A DNA stretch of 16,424 nucleotides, taken from contig JAQVGK010000015.1 in assembly GCA_028696755.1 (NCBI GenBank), positions 1 through 16,424 of the forward strand. Reading direction: 5' to 3'. The translations under genes and the position numbers were made by a program. Position 1 is the first letter of the stretch. The number at the start of each line of letters is the position of its first letter. The notes below the pieces were generated by a model. That model worked only from the letters and a program-made list of their open reading frames with translations. It had not been told where the DNA came from and made no database searches. This DNA is from Bacteroidales bacterium (GTDB lineage Bacteria; Bacteroidota; Bacteroidia; Bacteroidales; ML635J-15). Positions 15,601 to 16,424 of this stretch are shown here, piece after piece.

Positions 15601-16424
15601 TCGCTTAGAAAATAACCAGTCTGACCAACAATAATTGTGTAACCTTCGTTAGAATTCAAATCCGGATTTTGATTCCTACTCCAGACAACACCTCTTGAAA
15701 TAATCTCAGAACCTCCATCTGAAGAAATAATACCACCTGAAATAATTGAATCATTTGTTATTATTTGAGCTTCTCTTGTTGTTAGGTATGGTAATGAAAT
15801 AGTATTGTCAGAATTTTTTAAACATCTTACAGAAATTAAACCTAAAGAACTTGATTTGTATCTATTAATTGCATTTAAATTATGATATATCGAGCGTTTT
15901 ATATATTCGTTCTGCTCATTTTTTGAACTTGAGATATAGTTGGCAGTGCTGTTTATCTCAGCGCTATTATTGTTATATCGTAATCCATCAGGTACAGCAT
16001 TAAATCCACTCTCTCCAAACAAGACATTAGAGACTAATAATCCATCAGTCCATAGTGAATATTCACCGCTCAACGCACTACCTTCTGATTGTCCTCTCCA
16101 ACCATATAGATTAACACTATTTTCGTTCATTCCCAGAGAGATTTCAAGTTCTTTCCAATCATTGTCGCTTGGCAGATGCCAACCTGTTGGACAAACACCC
16201 TGTACATTAATGAGTGAATCTTCACAAAAAAGACTGTTTGGAGAAGCCGCAAGATAGTTATATAGTACACCAAATCTTTGGTAATTTTCTGTTGCAAGAG
16301 CATCTTCAATATTATTACTGCTGCTATTATAATCATAAATGCAATAATATGGGGTTGTAGTATTTGTTGATGAAACCAAACCGTTAACTTGAGGTAAATA
16401 TCTGAGATTTTCAGCCATCCAGCA
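12648..16424 (-). CDS. Type IX-secreted modular surface protein (FISUMP, P-domain), 5' end outside window
   Basis: The frame stays open to the right edge, so 1258 C-terminal residues are visible and the true start, with signal peptide, lies outside. The first visible residues, CWMAENLRYLP, are inside a FISUMP domain (1-202), whose hallmarks CPTGWHLPSDNDWKEL (78-93), ESGFNAVPDGLRY and LISVRCLKN all appear. Two Fn3-like repeats of the RGVVWS...YYVRAYATNSLGTAYG type lie at about 215-307 and 699-787. Between them is a proprotein-convertase P-domain-like module at about 490-617 (LKSIGLNLVHTYIGDLAMYV, then GTWKLRICDNWS). The last 75 residues are a type A T9SS sorting domain (FDIIPNPAKDQIKI near 1187, ending GVKKFVKQ). 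The protein should cross the outer membrane through T9SS and stay on the surface. No catalytic domain is seen, so adhesion or glycan binding is a guess. Confidence 0.9.
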   Translation of the reverse strand, partial: CWMAENLRYLPQVNGLVSSTNTTTPYYCIYDYNSSSNNIEDALATENYQRFGVLYNYLAASPNSLFCEDSLINVQGVCPTGWHLPSDNDWKELEISLGMNENSVNLYGWRGQSEGSALSGEYSLWTDGLLVSNVLFGESGFNAVPDGLRYNNNSAEINSTANYISSSKNEQNEYIKRSIYHNLNAINRYKSSSLGLISVRCLKNSDNTISLPYLTTREAQIITNDSIISGGIISSDGGSEIISRGVVWSRNQNPDLNSNEGYTIIVGQTGYFLSELTGLIQGETYYVRAYATNSLGTAYGNEIEFYTDICTPMYANILITQPPADSEGFINVCTNTELNSTDPVLFIATGAYPESGYPLSDESVLFKWKIDNNFVSEGFGMTNFETTFTAGQGHTVSLVIEDTAGCRSINDNTVRIRASLFGGFITDGCYTNPTIIEQGQPLEICANYITNEEWHSPILPTIQIDLDSVYLEDTSGYCYTSDLFIDQYPTAATIEYSGQLKSIGLNLVHTYIGDLAMYVQCPNGQEIQIGAQGGGGCNLGVPPMEAYWYEITSNASQTMQQAATSLTTLPAGQYLPFQSLDGLIGCPINGTWKLRICDNWSADEGYIYGWYLNFDTLNTNPWQYEITNNAQWSGNYGALISYPDSICTLATYQTTETPLVNSTQTFTFAISDNLGCSYDTTLFVTVLANNPADLPVVLTAGITDIYCTKAVCSGEVISEGNAPVSARGIVFGTMENPTIFSCSGFSTEIGGIGTFSSWINNLLPETEYYIRAYATNEFGTAYGEILSITTNAIPEILCPSNKSFCFEQDTVLFLNESIPVGGQYYIDGIEQTEINIQNLPAGIYTVTYLFEYEPEDTIDCHFNINISHYPQQVGIESSPTSGVISLTSLAYVYFEDSNIGDYYWVTFNDTIIGDTIYGNGYNQFSVPIHNEGCYTVYSSSMGGCVLLQDVVCFAINSGNKICVNTSLPNNEQFENIDDVKVKLFKEEIDNNQNTVIIQTAEIYPGSNNLAVFEDLESGDYYVESIIQNQSEYSEFQPVVFYKTATLSENALDVTLFGNTTKLLYIVHNPNPIQYGNNTANGSVGILIENNFTGIADKVVVLKNTSTDEILKITVTNQTGNYAFDTVPSDTEIEIFISDFEYPNWTAFSVITESNEDYVSKFIMIADSVHPYNPVSNLTSGKNLNNFDIIPNPAKDQIKILTDAEVTDIYIFDNNGKLIKRITENTNSEIEVNFLSPAVYYLTIVDKKGNIGVKKFVKQ

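Overview
The window looks like chromosomal DNA from a low-GC member of the Bacteroidota, probably class Bacteroidia. The evidence is a type IX secretion (Por) C-terminal sorting domain, a FISUMP-domain surface protein, a GxxExxY protein, an Fe-type superoxide dismutase, a flavodiiron protein, and several promoters matching the Bacteroidota form TTTG-N19-TAnnTTTG. Shine-Dalgarno sequences are essentially absent, which is usual for the phylum. There are no rRNA or tRNA genes, no CRISPR array and no recognisable transposase.

Layout. Bases 1-191 hold the 5' end of a minus-strand membrane-protein gene that runs off the left edge. Next is a minus-strand Fe-superoxide dismutase with its own terminator. 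A gene-free stretch of about 800 bp (870-1667) follows. It holds two related repeat units, each bounded by inverted copies of an 18-bp motif and sharing an identical 41-bp core, just upstream of a GxxExxY (PDDEXK-like) gene. Then come a two-domain universal stress protein (minus) and, divergent from it, a flavodiiron protein (plus) that ends in a strong terminator. Sod, Usp and FprA suggest a small oxidative or nitrosative stress neighbourhood in an anaerobe or microaerophile.

The middle holds an exported 5'-nucleotidase/UshA-like phosphoesterase, a small gene of unknown function, and a bifunctional FtcD of histidine and folate metabolism. A 95-bp structured repeat sits directly after the stop codon of each of the two minus-strand genes. 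Every base of its 89-nt core can be placed in a four-armed cloverleaf. The two copies differ at two bases, both in one hairpin loop.

The right part begins with a higBA toxin-antitoxin operon that has a palindromic operator between two candidate promoters. Its HigA carries a long C-terminal extension that looks like an ImmA/IrrE metallopeptidase region cut off at the catalytic motif. A short lipoprotein gene follows, then a hairpin, then a Na+/phosphate cotransporter with an extra N-terminal Ig-like domain and a C-terminal PhoU domain. Convergent with it is the 3' part of a very large type IX-secreted modular surface protein that continues past the right edge.

Most intergenic gaps are short. 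The two stretches with unexplained structure are 870-1667 and the paired 95-bp elements at 6116-6854.
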